Positions 1 to 12,938 of a stretch of 64,000 bases of DNA are shown piece after piece (position 1 is the stretch's first letter; each line of letters starts with the position of its first letter). The notes under the pieces are model-generated. The model had not been told where the DNA came from and searched no databases. It was given only the letters and a program-made list of their open reading frames with translations. The stretch lies in assembly GCF_028453695.1 (NCBI RefSeq), contig NC_135782.1, forward strand, positions 8,432,001-8,496,000, written 5' to 3'. This DNA comes from Augochlora pura (taxonomy: Eukaryota > Arthropoda > Insecta > Hymenoptera > Halictidae). A program made the position numbers and the translations under genes.

Positions 1-3000
1 AAATGTGTAGGGTTCTCAGAGGACACTGGTAGGTGATAAAGTGTTTAATAATTTTTTTTATGGTTTAATTATAATCGTGTCGGAAAGTAACGCCTTGCGA
101 AATAAAAATTATGTTAGGAAATGGAGGAGCGATTGAGAATATAGTCGACTACAATTCGGCGTGCCATCCGGTTTTCGTGTTCCCCTACATACCCCTCCCA
201 ATTTTAGAACGCCTATTCCGACCCTCCGGTAGCTTAGAACTATTCGATTACCCCTGTCCACCGTTTAATGGGGGCGTCCTTAGAAACGTATGGAAAGGAA
301 ATTTAGCTACAGGATATTATACACGCTCTCCTAGCCTGCACAGAAAAAGCAAATATGCAAGGAGAATTTGCTGGTACCTCGATCAGCTGTATTATAATTT
401 ATTTCACACCTGCACCGACCAAATTTGCAGAAATATTTTATGCAAGTGTATCTACACCATAATACACGCAGGTAATACCAGCTCAACATTTCTTTAGAGA
501 TCATTTTAATATGTTAGGGGCGTATTTGGTTAACAATATACTTTATCATTTAGTTTGAACAGTTCAGTTGATCTATTTTAAATAATAAAAATAGGTGTGC
601 GTGTCTATGAAAATCGTGTAATTGAATGGAAAGACAGACGAGAGTTAATTACTTATATTTCTTTAAAATAGTCTACTGGCTACAATAAGAAGATCATTAT
701 TAAATATGCAGATAAATTTTAAATACTTTCTAATAACGAAATTAATTCCGATTTTATAATTTTTATAATATATCTTGCTACTTGTTCTTATTTTGTACTT
801 TTCAAGAATTGTTTGATATTATTGGACAAATCTGAAGAAATACACATTTTATCTAACTATTATGCTTTTTATTAAATTGTTACAATGCTCTTATTAAAAA
901 ATATCGCTGAAGATCGTTCGACGTTATTACATAAAAATTATCGTCAATATTGAGATGAAGTTAACAAAACAAAATTGATCGGTTCGTTGATAATAAATGG
1001 GAAAAAACATTTATATAAACGTATCGTACCAAATACGGTTCATATTTTTTTTATTACCTAAAACATTTTTCTTTTCGAATTTTTAATTATTTCGGTGGAT
1101 TTAATAGCAATAAATATTCACTATTTTTTTATTTCATCAAGCTGGATCAGTGTTATTTCATTTCGTGATCGTTCATTGATTTTCCGATTTATTTTCTATG
1201 CCCTTTTCTAACGGTTACCACATTTCGTTTGCTCTGCCAGCCCTGCGGGTATAAGGGAAAAGGGATTAGAGAAAATCCATGAAATGGAAAATAAAATGGA
1301 GAGCTGCACAGTCTTCAGGGTTCGCAGCTGCCGTGCAGTATATTATGTGATTTTGGTTCGACTGAGTCGAAAGTGCAATCTGCATCCGTGAACTGCCGGC
1401 TGTTTCTGCACAGGGACCGGAATAAATCAGTTTTACAAATGGAATTTGGAATCGGAGAATGTAACAAAATCTCTGTTTTGCTCGATACAAATATCAATTT
1501 AGTTTTGAAAATACGTTTACTTTCTCCCCATCGTATGAGAAGTATTAACGTAGATTTACTCAATGTTGAATCTTCTATATAGATTATATAGATTACATTA
1601 ACGCAGTGGTTGCTATTCGAAGAACAGAGATACTATATAAAATAAAACGCATAGTTTCCACAATAACTGCATAATATTTATCAACTAAATTTAAAAGTAA
1701 TCTACGTTATAAGTATGTAGATTCATTATATAGATTGATTCCTCTTCAAATTTGAATTTTATTACTGTAAAACAAACATTGTTGTACATTAATTAACGTT
1801 CGCGTATTTTCGTAGCTTTCTCAAAACAGTGTAAAATGCTTATTCAATTTATTGGTACATAGACCCGTGTAAAATTCTCCTGGTTCTTATATTTAATTGA
1901 CACTACATTTTCAAGTAAAATGTTAATAGCAAATTAATTTCAATCTAAAAATACAAATCATAGAAATCGTATAATATTGAAACACTATTGTAGAACTAAT
2001 ACTACATAAGTACATATATCTAACAGAATATTGTTAGAGTAATTGTTATTCTATTGCAAGTTTCGTAGAAGAACTATAATTCGAAGTTATCGCAACATGT
2101 TCATATTAGAAACTAATAGAAGAAATGTTTCTGCATTTCTATTGTTGATTGTTTTTATTCATTTCTAATTAGAACAACTTACCAACACATCATGACTGTC
2201 GATAAGTTAGGATTTAGGAGATTTCTGACTTGCCCACACAGCACTCGCCAGCAAACAAAGCTTTATCCCCTATTTGTCGCTAGAGGGTTTTTGAGCATCG
2301 CCTTGAATTTGCAAAGTCCCGTTATTTGCCATTTCTAACACACATCGATATTTAAAATAAAAATTTGATATCAAAATTTCAGTATTTAGTTTATTTAAAT
2401 TCTTAAAATAAACACTCTTATGTTTGCTCTTAGTATATAGTCAACTATTTGTTTAGTCTCAACTTGTGTTGACAATATTTGCCTTGCTCCTGTTGCAAGT
2501 CCCGTTGAGTTAATATTAATAATTTCAGACAACGAAACTAAAACCATCAAGCCTTTGCAGTGCACATTTTTCAAATCTTTTATTCAATTAGATTTTATAA
2601 TAGATTTTAAATATATCTAAAAGATTTTATGCAAACAGATAACAATAAGGTAACTTGAGACAGTTTAAAAGAACTTAAGGATCGATATATTGTTTCTAAA
2701 TATCGTTCACACATTCCTAATGAATTAAATATAGCTGTTCAAGAAGTAAAAACATACTAAAATAAAAAATTCTAAATATCAATGTATATTCAGAGAAATA
2801 AGAACGTCATTAGTTACAAGAAGGCCAAAGAAGCTTTAAAAAAGTTTTAGTATAATTTCTAGACTCTAAATTATACCTTTACTGTAAAAATTAGTAGATC
2901 AAATACGAAGCAACAAGAACATTTAAAGACTTTCACAATAATTATTATATTATTTCCAAATTGTCCAATTTATTGAAAGAAGAAACATATTCATGCTTAA

Positions 3001-3429
3001 TCTTTATATTCAAGGCTATTGTGACTCCAAAAAGAATATATTTGTTTCAATCTACAGAATTTTCATTTAGTACGAATGTTTGTATTTGTTGCATATAAAC
3101 CTGAACCTGCTTGCTTATAGAATACTTCTATTTTTCAACAATTTATTGTTACATATAGATCTTTTTATTTAAAAAGTGTTTCGAGAAATATCAACTTCCA
3201 ATGCCACCTTAGACTTGCCACTCTATTGCAAGCGGTCATCATCTGTTATTTGTTTATTATAAAAATCCGCGCACGAATTATGCTTTCTTTACAGGACATT
3301 TCAATGTTCATCCTCCCTATTCTTAATTTATTAGATAATCTTTCTTTAATATCAACTTTAATTTTTTTACTTAACAAACCTATACACGAAATACTCATTT
3401 CTCTAAAATCTCATATCTTTAAATAATTG
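1..3429. other. AT-rich intergenic DNA, no gene seen
   Basis: No open frame here resembles a known protein and none shows a spliced continuation. The sequence is AT-rich with scattered moderately GC-richer islets, for example about 120-480 and 1240-1420. I see no tRNA, rRNA or complete mobile element. It may be intergenic or part of a long intron of a gene outside the window. Confidence 0.5.
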
Positions 3430-3469
3430 CTACAGAGAGTTTCTCGACAAAATCGTGTAGCTTCTTCTT

Positions 3470-4260
3470 TTATCGCTCGACTTGTCCCACGAGTTTTCTT
3501 TTGACCGAACGACGTCGCGCGGGCTTCGGGAACAAGATCGGGGAACATGGAAAGTTTCTCTGCACGGGCGAAGATCTAATCTCTCGGAGATCGCTACACC
3601 CTCGCTGTCAGTCTTCTTCGTAGACAATTTGAAACAGCCTGTACCAACAGACTAATGAACAGTTGGTTCCTATTGGTCGAAGGCGCCTGCGTTTAGGCCT
3701 CGTTATGTTACGGTAGCGCAGCTGGCATTGCTCCGGATGGCCTGCCTCACCCTCCCGCCCCTCTTCCCCCCTCCAACCCCCCTCTGCCCTTCACCCGCCG
3801 CCCCTTTTCGGAACGATCCCCGTGCCCCTGCCTATTTCTCTAGCGACTCTAGTTTGTTGGCCTAGAAAACTGTTCCCCGAGCAATAAATCGCCCCGCGCG
3901 TACGAATAATCGAATGAAATACGACCTCGGCGCGATCATTATATGCGTTTCGTGGCCGAAGATGTGAAACGTCCCTGTTCCCTACCCTCTTGCCGTGTCC
4001 TGGGTTCTTTCTTTTTTCTTTTTCTTTTTTTTTGATAATTTTCTCAGACCGCGAAGAGAACGAATCGCATTTAGATTCTTTGATCACCGAGAAACAAGCG
4101 TTCGGGAGAATTTATCGCGAGGACGAATAGGCGAGGCGAGGCCCGCTACAATTTGTCCTGCGTGATAAAATAGAGTCTGTAGGGCTCGTTCGAACAATTC
4201 TGCCGGTTTTCCAGCACGTTTTCGTGGAATCGGATTCGTCGAGCGAAGCAGTTAGGAGCG
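3470..4260. other. GC-rich patch, possible promoter or CpG-rich region
   Basis: This stretch is much richer in G+C and CpG than its surroundings. It has a long C-rich pyrimidine tract at about 3749-3806, an inverted CCAAT-like box near 3671, and a T/C tract at about 4003-4033. The open frames inside it do not resemble any protein I know. In AT-rich insect genomes such patches often mark promoters or 5' exons, but no gene can be attached to it. The function is inference only. Confidence 0.3.
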
Positions 4261-6290
4261 TCACTAATGGAAATGTTTGTACAAGTTTCTCTTGTCTCGT
4301 TTCCTTTTCGGAACTACTTTCCTTCGCGATGTTTGGCGTTCGAGTTCTCGATTGCCCCGACGCTTTTCTCTACTCTCAATTTTATGCTGAATTTCGCAGT
4401 CTTGGCTGTTTTATTTGTTATGATGAATCGACGATAATACTTTCGTAATTTATTTGCGAATATCTCGTTCGAAGGATAATCTTCGGAAATTTTGTTCGGG
4501 TTATTGTTTTCCATTGTATTCAAGAGAGCAAGACTTACTGGTGATTTCGGAATTAACAATTTTTATTTTATAGAGTCATCATTATGTGTAACCCTATTTA
4601 TTTGTTTACATATTTATATATTTACATATTATATCATTTATATATTATTTCCGATATAATTGTCTGATATCTGAATCGACGTGATATTTATTTCATCTTT
4701 TATTTGAAATATTACTTTACGAATTATATTTTAATTGTTACTTTACGAATTGTATTTTAATTATTACTTTACGTTTACATTTGTGTTGTTATTAGCTGTT
4801 TTCAAAAAAATGCTGCTTCCGCAAAATAAGGTCGAAAAATACGATTCGTGTAAAATATAAAGTAAATCAATCTTGGAAATCATAATCGTTAATTAATTAG
4901 TCGTTGTTATAATAAATCTATGATTACATTTGGTAATTAATTTGGTTATTCAGAATTACTATTAACTATCATCAGATTTTTCAGTTAATCATAAGTAAAG
5001 AAAATAATCAATACTTGTTTAATAATTACTGCATTAAGCATGACCAACAATTATATTGTCTCTGATTATTTGAGTCGAGTTATTCATTAATCGCGAACAT
5101 GGGTTAATGTTAGTCGTAATCGTTAATCATTAAAGGGAATCGGTAAAAGAGAAGCAGTAAAAATATTGACAAAATTTTATTTATTAATTCTCTAGACCAC
5201 ATGGTATATTTAGCAAATAAAAATTGTTACACGCACATATGTATGTTCGATATTATACATTATTAGCTCCTGTATTTGTATCGAACATTGTTTAATAAAA
5301 TTATAAATTAGACTTAATCCATCAATATTGAAATTACATATGAATCATTATCATCATTAATCAGATTACATTTTGCTCAACTCTGCCTCAACCAGGACTG
5401 TATTTTACAACTCGGAGAGCTCGATTAATTCAGCAGTTTTCAATCATCTGTCTTCTAATTCTTATCGTCTAATGTTTACCACTCACCTCTTTTCTGGAGA
5501 TAGTGACTTTCACCCGAGTACATACTTCGCAAATGATGAATCATTGCAAGTATGGACGACCGTGGCACCGAAAAGGCTAACATAGTTGGTAGAATAGAGC
5601 GCAGAAAATCAATACAATGTCTATGCCTGCAATAGAGATAGTCATTAGAGAGATTCATCGTATTTACAGTTACCATTCGTCTCTACTTTACAATCTTTAT
5701 TTGTCATGCATCCAATTAAATTGCAGTATGTAACAATCGAGAGTCTATTATTTTGTCCAATGAAATAATATTGAAAATATGCAAAATTATACATGCATAT
5801 GAGATAGTTGTTTATTTTACTGCCCCAGGTTTCTAAAAGTTTGCAACCCTTATTTACTAATATAATAATTTGTCACATTTCTTTCCGTACGGCTGCACGT
5901 TTTGCGTATCGTTTAATAACTTGTGAACAATGCTTACAATCAGAATATACACAAAACCTTATGATTTTATATTCAATTTTATATTCGATTTTATATTAAT
6001 TACTAGTGAAAATAAACAATTTCTCATCCTTGTCTATAATATATTGTCTATAATCTAAAAAGACTCTGTCACAAAAAATGATGAAATAAATTTTTTCATT
6101 CTGGCATACATTGTAGTCAGACTGCAGACCTTTGCGCAAAATCAAATTGTTTTAACCAAATTGCATTGAATGGAAGTTAAACAGAAATGTGTTTCTTTTG
6201 TTAATAACTTTAACAGATTAAGAAGGATGTAAATATTTTTTCAGTTTAATATCTTCTCGGTTAATTTTTATTTTAAATGCACAAAATTCG
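4261..6290. other. AT-rich intergenic DNA with a short direct repeat
   Basis: No gene is recognisable. At about 4706-4775 a unit of roughly 27 bases, TACTTTACGAATT followed by an A/T stretch, is repeated about two and a half times. The segment ends at the assembly gap. Confidence 0.4.
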
Positions 6291-6390
6291 NNNNNNNNNN
6301 NNNNNNNNNNNNNNNNNNNNNNNNNNNNNNNNNNNNNNNNNNNNNNNNNNNNNNNNNNNNNNNNNNNNNNNNNNNNNNNNNNNNNNNNNN
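6291..6390. other. Assembly gap (100 N)
   Basis: Exactly one hundred N bases. The round number suggests a gap of unknown size, so distances across this point are not reliable. Confidence 0.99.
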
Positions 6391-8160
6391 TTATAAAAGA
6401 TAAAAGTAGAAAGTAGAATTTTAAATGTTAAACGAAGATATTAGTAAAATTATGAAATATTATCAAAAAAACGAAGAGTAAAAACGACCTGGAATTATAA
6501 GAGTAGAGAAAAGGATTAGTAGAATGACGATGGATAAGAGTAAAAATTGATAGAATTATAAGAGATAGAGACGGTAACGAAACGTAGACATTTTGTAAAA
6601 CGAACAAAGCAATGATATATTTTCTTAGCGTGGCAGAGAATTTTGTCGGGCGGGATCGTTCGCGGCGGGGGTACGTGATAATTCGCAGCGGAGCTTATAC
6701 AATTTTAATTTCCCAACGTATCGACGTTCTCGATTTCCATGGCGTCGTGCCTCCTGGAAAACTCATGGCGCGCATTAGGGCTTTTCGGGGGTCGTTCCCC
6801 TCTTTTCTCGTTCCTCGTGTTCTCAATATCGACCTCGCTTATATTTTCTCGACCCAATGCGAAGGGTCGTTGGCCCCCTCCTTTCCGCTCCCGGAAATCG
6901 TGGCTCATGTCTCTCAAAAGCGGCCTCCAACAATGGATTTTATTTCCATTGCAGTTTGTGACCTTCTTTATCTCGTTTCGCAGCGAGCTTCCTTACATAC
7001 ACATATACATATACATATACATGTATATATACATCGGCAATTCATTTCGGATTTCTTGCATTTTTTATACGAATCCGATACAATGCGTACTCTGATTACA
7101 AACAAGGGGCAACCTCGTAATAAATTAATAAATTATCCTCTGTAAATCCAGCAACCCCTTCCCAGGCGAAACGCGTGACGCTCCTTTCAAATCATTTCAG
7201 CAACTAACTTCTGCGAAAGCGTCACTCTTGTTCCCATTTTTATTATTTACCTCTAGACCGCGGATATTCATATAAAAATAAGAATTATCCGCATCAATTC
7301 TATACAACAATTAGAAATTGTATTTTTTCTTTGACACTTTATCTACCGAATGAGTAGTATTTATCAATTATTATGTTATACTGCGAGGAACCTAAACAAT
7401 CATTTCGTACATGATAATTTGAAGCGAAATTATAAGTTTATTATTAGTTGTAGATTATTGATTTAGGAGAATTATAATATCGTCACCAGTTGATGATGTG
7501 TTTATAATTTTAATCAGTGTAAACTGTACACTGTTCTCAATTTCAACTACGCATTTTGATGATTTTTATCTCAACCATTATCGAACACCGTATTTTTTCA
7601 TTTACGCGACATTCTGTACAGATTCGCGATTATAATCGTAGAACTGCGAGTTCTATGCAGTCATGGTGAAAATGGCCGTGAAAGATTCAAAACAGTGAAA
7701 AGCTTCAGGGAAACCAAAAGTATTTTTAATAAGTAATTAAAATTTTTCAAGGAAGAAGTCAAATTATAACTTTTATCCACAGTGTAATAATCATTATTAT
7801 ATTATCGGTTTTATACATTTACAACGAAAATCAATAAGTAAAGTATGAAATAGTAAATGCAGAAAATAAATTTAACGATGCTGTTAGATTGCTTTCAACT
7901 TCTTATAAATGTTAAGAATGACACAGTTTTAGTTTAACTTTCATTCGTTGCGATCGAAACAACGAATGTATATTCTGTGTTGGGATGCAATCATTACCTT
8001 TCGCATCAATGACAGACTTTGCAATTCCTTTTTGGGAAATGCTGGGAATTATTTAATAATGAACGTTTACGAAGAGGACGCTAAAAGACCATTGGAACGT
8101 TTAAGCAGTTTTAGAGGTAAAACAGCACGGTTTCCATTCGTGTAAATTAGTCCATAAAAT
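6391..8160. other. Non-coding DNA with a GC-rich islet and a microsatellite
   Basis: A GC-rich islet lies at about 6640-6920. Long open frames cross it on both strands, but none is recognisable and they overlap one another. A hexamer-like ACATAT microsatellite follows at about 6994-7030. A dispersed repeat near 7663-7780 has a second copy near 11704-11820. I see no supported gene. Confidence 0.4.
7663..7780 (+). repeat. Dispersed repeat, copy 1
   Basis: The sequence around CAGTGAAAAG, TTCAGGGAAACC and GGAAGAAGTCAAATT recurs in the same order and orientation at about 11704-11820. The shared length is about 110 bases with scattered substitutions and small gaps, which suggests an old interspersed element. 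I did not find terminal repeats or coding content. Confidence 0.6.
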
Positions 8161-8690
8161 CTGCGCTTCCAGGAACACCCTCGGTCTAATCGACGCTTAG
8201 AAATACTGCTGTACGAGGGACATTTTATTAACATTATACCTGGCAATTTAGCGGCGGATCAACAAGTTTACTCCGTTAGGTTGACCAAAAGGGATCTCTC
8301 CATTCTTCCTAGCCGGAGATTTCGAAAATCCGGACCCGGGCAATAAAGGAACCGATAACTTTCCACAGGGCTTGTGTCGGTGGTTCTAGTTGAAAAGCAT
8401 GGACGATTTATGACCGGCACTTGGGCGGCGGAGTGGTTATACAGGCCTTATTCTTTTATATTTTCGAGAAAGGTTCCGCGACCGTCTCAATACGTACCAC
8501 GATTTCACCTAATAAGCTCGACGAACACAGTCCGGAGGACCAGCACAAATTCCGGCCAATATTTCCACGAAAGAGGATCAAGAGGAAGGTCCTCGGCAAT
8601 TTTATCGGTTTAAAGTGGTAAAACGTGGAATAAAAGGTCGAGGCATGGACCCGAATAATTATACGTATTTTCTTCATCGTGTCAAATACA
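8160..8690. other. GC-rich patch, no recognisable protein
   Basis: Base composition is clearly more GC-rich than the flanks. Several overlapping open frames of 65-90 codons exist on both strands, but none has a recognisable domain. It lies immediately left of the CGAC-rich array at 8690-8940. Confidence 0.3.
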
Positions 8691-10210
8691 CCGAGTTCAA
8701 CGATGTACTGCTAATTCATCGACGACGATCATTTCAACGACACGACTTTATCAACGCCGCGTTTCGCCGACAGTGTTCGTTCCTCGACACATTTGTATGT
8801 CCGACAATCAACCTCGCCGGACACGTTCAGATCTTTAACAATCACGTCACCGACGCGAAGTCTTGTCGACAGCCATTTTACGACACCTAGCTTCGTCGAC
8901 AGTCATTTCATCGACAACGAAGTTCGTCGACAGTTTTTACTTGTTATTTTTATTATATAAAAATTACCGCGGTGTAAAACATGTTGTCAATTCATATTAT
9001 TATAATATATATTAATAATAATAATAATATATATTATTAATAACAAATAAGTATATAATATGTCATACATTTTATTAACTTTATTAATAGATACATGCTG
9101 TGACTGTCACTTAAACTCGTACATCTAAGAATTCACTCGATTTTCACTTTAAAACTCGATAATTCTAGAAATTGACTGAAATCTTTTATTAAATATATAA
9201 CAGCAGTAGAACATTATTTTGCTCGGATAGAAGCAAAAGGATATGGAGATAACCGAATACAGAACCAATAAATATTAAACATCTTTAATCTACGGTTAAA
9301 CTTGGCGGTGGAACTAAAATGGCGCGGCGCTGCATGTCGGCATCTGATGTAATATTTATCGATAATATAATGAACAAATAGGCTCAGCTTTAGAATGACC
9401 ACGTGAAGTTGCCGACGACCGCGAAACATTTTTAAATTTGTCTGCGAACGTGTAAATAAATACTAAACCATCGAGGATTTTCCTTATTTTCCTAACCGAT
9501 GTCGCATTTATACTTTGAAAATAAAACGAAAGGAGATTGTTCTAGGGTTCGATATAATAAAAAAATAACTTAAATCAACGTGTTGATTCGAAGCGTAATT
9601 TTTATGTAACAAGAAGATGAATATTGTACGAGTATCCTAAAGTTCTTCAAACATCTCTCCAATCGCCGTATATCGATGTCATAGAATGTAGAATTTATTA
9701 AACACGATTACATAAAATTACAAATAAAGAAAGTCCGAAGTAAACTTCACAAGAACAAAATGGTGGAAATCAACACCCTCTAATTCAGTGAAAATTTAGA
9801 CAAATCAATTGCTCAGCGACTGCAATTTTTACTGTCAGGCTAGTTCTCCGCGTAACGACAAATTTTCTTTAATTTACTAATAATTAGTAAAAGTTCTATT
9901 TCACTGTTGTTGTATATTTAATAAAGAACCATTACCTGTAGCAATCAAATTTTAATACGAAAATCAGTCGAACTCTTGTACGATTTTAAGTGTCAGTTAC
10001 CGTATTTAATGTTTAACATAACGAAAAGACTGATCTCATTGTACTCTCACTGTAGAGGTCGACGGCACGGATATAAACATTGTTGGCATACACCTCGATC
10101 TTGATGATTATAATTGTCGGGAACATAAACGTGTTGGTGAAATGATCGTCGATGAAATAATTGTTGATTTAAAGACGACAATGGAAACTCTGGATGTCGT
10201 TGAAAAAGTT
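8690..10210. repeat. Pair of inverted CGAC-rich arrays flanking about 1.1 kb
   Basis: The left arm, about 8690-8940, is dense in short motifs such as TTCATCGACGACGATCATTT and GTCGACAG. The right arm, about 10055-10205, has the same kind of motifs in reverse complement: the complement of about 10110-10160 reads TTCATCGACGATCATTTCA. The arms are diverged. The interior, about 8940-10050, is AT-rich and includes an A/T hairpin near 8990-9062. The arrangement resembles a foldback-type element with internally repetitive arms. No transposase is visible, so the element class is not assigned. Confidence 0.45.
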
Positions 10211-10680
10211 TACAGGAATCACGTTGTTATTCCTAGTTAACAATTCTTCGCGATTGTCGAGAGAATAGATGATACAGAAGCTAATCGCGAACATTGAAGG
10301 TAACTCTGAATAGTTAGTACGTTATTTTAGATTTGTAAAAATGATGAAACATAATCTACGAGAAGGGACAAATCTGTAGGGAAATTTGTAGACAAATGTA
10401 GACAATATGATGTTATATAAACAATAATAGTAATGTTGTACAAAAATGTTTTAATTCTACGATTTTTATCAGTCTATGCAAATGTTTATGTAATCGCTTG
10501 CAGTCATGAAAAATTAGTAGTATAGTAATATTAAATATGATACTATTGTTAAGGGAGAATTATACGCAAGTGTAGCGACATATAGAATGTAAGAAATATT
10601 TGCATATTTATATTTTCTATTATTTTTACTATATGAATGTACATGTATAATGTTTTCTTGAGATCACTTACAGTGCTGTG

Positions 10681-10714
10681 AATAATTGTATAATTATAGT
10701 ATTATACAATTATT
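10681..10714. repeat. Perfect 14-base inverted repeat
   Basis: AATAATTGTATAAT at 10681-10694 is followed after six bases by its exact reverse complement at 10701-10714. It could form a hairpin. A TA-dinucleotide run follows at about 10735-10759. The function is unknown. Confidence 0.7.
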
Positions 10715-10879
10715 AAGAGTATTCTTAAGATATACATATATATATATATATATATATATTCGTATATTTCTATATCAGGGATAATAAAGAATAAAAGTAT
10801 ACAAGTATGATATATCGTTTAAATTTGTTATAAATACCTTCATAAATATGTAACAATTACTTCGAGTCTGTTCGGGTCT

Positions 10880-11320
10880 AATCGCGGTTTTTTGGGGTCA
10901 AAGACTTCCAAAGACGTACAGACTCGCGGAGTTTTTCGTTCGGCGACATTGAAAGTTACCGCGAGGAACAACACGCATTGTCGCCGAATGTTGATCCGCT
11001 GCGTTCGTGTTGTCCCTTTGTTTAGTCTCTAGTGAAACTGTTCGGCGATCGGCGCCTGACGATGCTTCCTTTCGAGCACCGGGACAGGTGCACACGTATC
11101 GCGTACACGTATACAGTCGCGCGTCGCGGCGATGGCTGTCGTTAACGGTCCCCTGCGACGCTGATAAGTTCAAATCGTGTGTGCGCCCTTGCGCTTGACT
11201 CGGAAGCTCTGCTTCACGTTATCTAGTTCGTATCAGTCGCCTGTTTTTAAGTTGTAAATATGTGTACATATATCGCGAATGTTCATCGCGTGTGATCCGT
11301 GTGAATGTGTAAGTTGTTGG
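10880..11320. other. GC- and CpG-rich patch, possible promoter or 5' exon
   Basis: A sharply bounded GC-rich stretch lies in AT-rich surroundings. A TCAGT initiator-like sequence occurs near 11234. Open frames of about 60-90 codons are present on both strands but none is recognisable. It is a candidate transcription start region for a non-coding RNA or for an unseen gene. This is inference. Confidence 0.3.
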
Positions 11321-11703
11321 TACATTCTAAACGCGATCATCCGAATTATCTCGTCCCTTCTTCGCGGACGGCAAATTATTTCGTCCAGTCGCGAAACAGA
11401 GGCTGTAATTATTCATCCCACTGTATTATCATAAAGCATAACGGTTCTCATTTGTGCGAACAATACGCTGACATTTTCGAATTGCTGCAACCTTTTCACT
11501 GTCTCCAATCTCAGCTATGTCTTTTTTATCATAAATAGTATCAATATAAATATGTACATTGATGTATAGATATATATCATATTATTATTGTATATAGATA
11601 TGTATTATATTAGTATTACACATAGATATACAATATATATATTATATCATTATTATATATTATGTTCTATTATATATATATCTGTGAGTTTTGTGCATTT
11701 ATG

Positions 11704-11820
11704 CTAAAAATGGGCGCAGAAAATTCAAATCAGTGAAAAGTTTCAGGGAAACCGAAAGTGTTGGTATACCAATATCAAATAACTGAAATTATTAAAGGAA
11801 GAAATCAAATTTTAAAACTG
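11704..11820 (+). repeat. Dispersed repeat, copy 2
   Basis: Second copy of the repeat at 7663-7780, in the same orientation. It shares CAGTGAAAAG, TTCAGGGAAACC and GGAAGAA-TCAAATT in the same order. The flanking DNA is unrelated. Confidence 0.6.
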
Positions 11821-12938
11821 GTCGAAATGACTTTAACATTTCTGTAAATGTTAGATAGGCTAGTTCACTGTGCAATAAACTGAAATACTTTTCTTTAAAT
11901 TTTGCTATTACTTGAAATGAAAACATGTAAAATATTGTCGTTCTTTTGACTTTTTTATTTGTGCCTATAATGAAAACTTTAAAAATGCATTCGATGCTCC
12001 TCGGTACGTTGCACGCGTATTGAAAATTTCATTGAAATCGGTTGACGCATGATTAAAAGCTATAACTATTGAAACGTAAAAGTTACCTGTTCTCGGTTGA
12101 AATCCTTAAATTTTCATTATTGGCTCTGATAAAATGCGGAAAACGAGTTTCTCTTAAATTTTATTATGTCATATAATTGTAAAATTTTTAGAAAAGTGTT
12201 GCAATTAATGTACATAGTAATCTAGTTCCTCCAACATTTACAGAGACATTCCCAGTCATTTGGACTAGATCGTTTGTCGCTCTACATCCAGATGAAAGAA
12301 AAAGTTTCGCTAGAAGAATTTCGGCATGTTGCTTAAGACGGCTTTAAGTAGTAATTGAAGGTTGCGAACCCTTAGTTAACCTTCATTGCCGGTGAAACTT
12401 TATTATTTCTTCGAATCGATGATTGAAACAATTTGCGGAGTGTACTTCGAATAAAATGTAACATACATGGAAAGCACGTTTTATGCAGGGAGCCGATTAA
12501 ATTACGAAGAATTACGATTACGAAGGATATTTACTGAAAAATAATTTGCGCAACAATTTTCTATCGTATATTGATTGTAATTGGACGGCTAATCATAGTT
12601 CTCGCCCAAGGTACTATGCCTTGCTCGCAAGAAGTCCACCGTTACGACCGAGGGGCAGTGTACTCACGCAATTTAACTATGCACGACTACGCATGTGTAG
12701 AGCGTCTACCGGGTGTACATTGTAAAACGAATCCGCAGCTCTGCGTTGCGTCGCTGTTATAGTTCACAATTAATATGTTCACACGGTAGACGGTCTACGT
12801 ATCGGTCCTATCCATTTCTCAGCGGACTTCCTCCGAGCAAACCACAGCGCGGAAAACTTTTCTCGGTCATTTAATAAATTTGCTATTGTGTCTTGTTACA
12901 TATACTATTAATTTTAACTTAATTATATTTTTTATGTA

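Noticed and set aside
6612..7145. 177-codon open frame on the + strand
   Set aside because: It overlaps other open frames on both strands in a GC-rich islet, runs into a microsatellite and shows no known domain or splice partner.
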